A stretch of 64,000 nucleotides of DNA from Serilophus lunatus. Taxonomy: Eukaryota; Chordata; Aves; Passeriformes; Eurylaimidae. Location: assembly GCA_013399895.1 (NCBI GenBank), contig VXBA01000883.1, positions 1,560,189 through 1,624,188 of the forward strand, given 5' to 3'. The number at the start of each line of letters is the position of its first letter. Within the stretch, counting starts at the first letter, position 1. A model generated the notes under the pieces. That model ran no database searches, had not been told where the DNA came from, and saw only the letters and a program-made list of their open reading frames with translations. Positions 63,501 to 64,000 of this stretch are shown one piece after another. The translations under genes and the position numbers were made by a program.

Positions 63501-64000
63501 AAATTTAGTTCCTTCTCAGTTGATAGACATATTCTCATGGATTTCCTTATTTCATTCTGTTTCTATGGCTTGGAAAAAATAATTGCATATGTCGTATCCT
63601 GTGCATTACATATGACTTCCTTGGAACTAGTTCTGTTTGAACCATAGTGTATTTCTAGAAAATCCCTGGCTCTTGATTAGCTGCATTTCCTGTGAAGGAA
63701 CAGACTCCCAGTTGTGTAGTTCATTAGTTGGTTATTTTCACCATGCGTCTGCTTCTATTTGGAGCTTTTGCCTATTAGACTTGGCCCTGTATTAAACTTC
63801 TTACTTGATTGTGCTATTCATGTTTGGATTAAAGTCTTCCTTCCCCCAGGTATTTTTTCAAGTTAGTTGAATTACCAAGCTCATTCCTTTAAAAAAAAGT
63901 GGGGAAAAATGTTATTTTAAATTTTCTTGTCAGTTTTCATTGCAGTGTTCTTACCAGTTTGTTGCCGACTACTTTAAATTTGTGTGTCCTTGAGCTGGCA
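60594..64000 (+). other. CLEC16A: CLEC16A intron, runs off the window
   Basis: The intron follows exon 60473-60593, whose last base starts an Asn codon. The next expected coding sequence (family NSDLIAC region) was not found before the window end. It contains one CR1 remnant (61785-61885). The rest is AT-leaning without recognised features. Confidence 0.8.
61785..61885 (-). mobile_element. CR1 LINE 3'-end remnant
   Basis: The plus-strand text atgatagaataattgaggtg...gagatcatctaacctaactc...ctgctcaaaacagggtc...attgcccagg follows the reverse complement of the CR1 3' end, including a decayed terminal ATTCTAT-type repeat at 61785-61793. It is therefore inserted in minus orientation. The extent to the right is uncertain. 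Confidence 0.65.

Noticed and set aside
1..64000. CRISPR arrays, prokaryotic operons, phage or toxin-antitoxin systems, tRNA and rRNA genes
   Set aside because: The window is vertebrate intron/exon DNA. I saw no spaced direct-repeat arrays, no rRNA-like blocks and no convincing tRNA cloverleaf on reading.

Overview
This window is vertebrate nuclear DNA, almost certainly from a bird. It holds GT-AG introns, CR1 retrotransposon fragments and an avian-type LTR, and it carries the CIITA - DEXI - CLEC16A gene block known from amniotes. Base composition is AT-leaning except for a CpG-rich island at about 21.5-25.1 kb. A passerine or other neoavian bird is an inference from the LTR type and is not proven.

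Layout. 1-12.3 kb: the 3' two thirds of CIITA on the plus strand. This includes the NACHT exon at 1571-3278, a run of small leucine-rich-repeat exons, a stop at 9512 and a probable long 3' UTR to about 12.34 kb. 12.3-20.9 kb: mostly featureless DNA, with one weak chain of candidate plus-strand exons at 17.5-18.6 kb. 20.87-22.86 kb: a 949-bp block present twice, each copy bounded by a single N, probably an assembly artefact. 22.94-23.23 kb: DEXI on the minus strand, whole CDS. 23.4-23.7 kb: a 262-N gap. 24.67 kb to beyond 60.6 kb: CLEC16A on the plus strand, with 19 coding exons that encode about the first 703 residues; the rest lies outside the window.

CIITA is the NLR-family coactivator that switches on MHC class II genes. 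DEXI and CLEC16A are transcribed divergently from one GC-rich region, which also contains a CR1 fragment. CLEC16A is an endosomal/autophagy (mitophagy) factor. The three genes are neighbours, not an operon, and the sequence shows no direct functional coupling.

All coding exons were placed by hand from reading frame, splice-site consensus and phase continuity, and checked against remembered family sequence. I found no bacterial-style system or clearly new gene family. The observations most worth a second look are a 6-nt CLEC16A micro-exon, an in-frame alternative donor in CLEC16A, the LTR about 55 bp from a CLEC16A exon, the artefact-prone shared promoter, and the weak exon chain between CIITA and DEXI.
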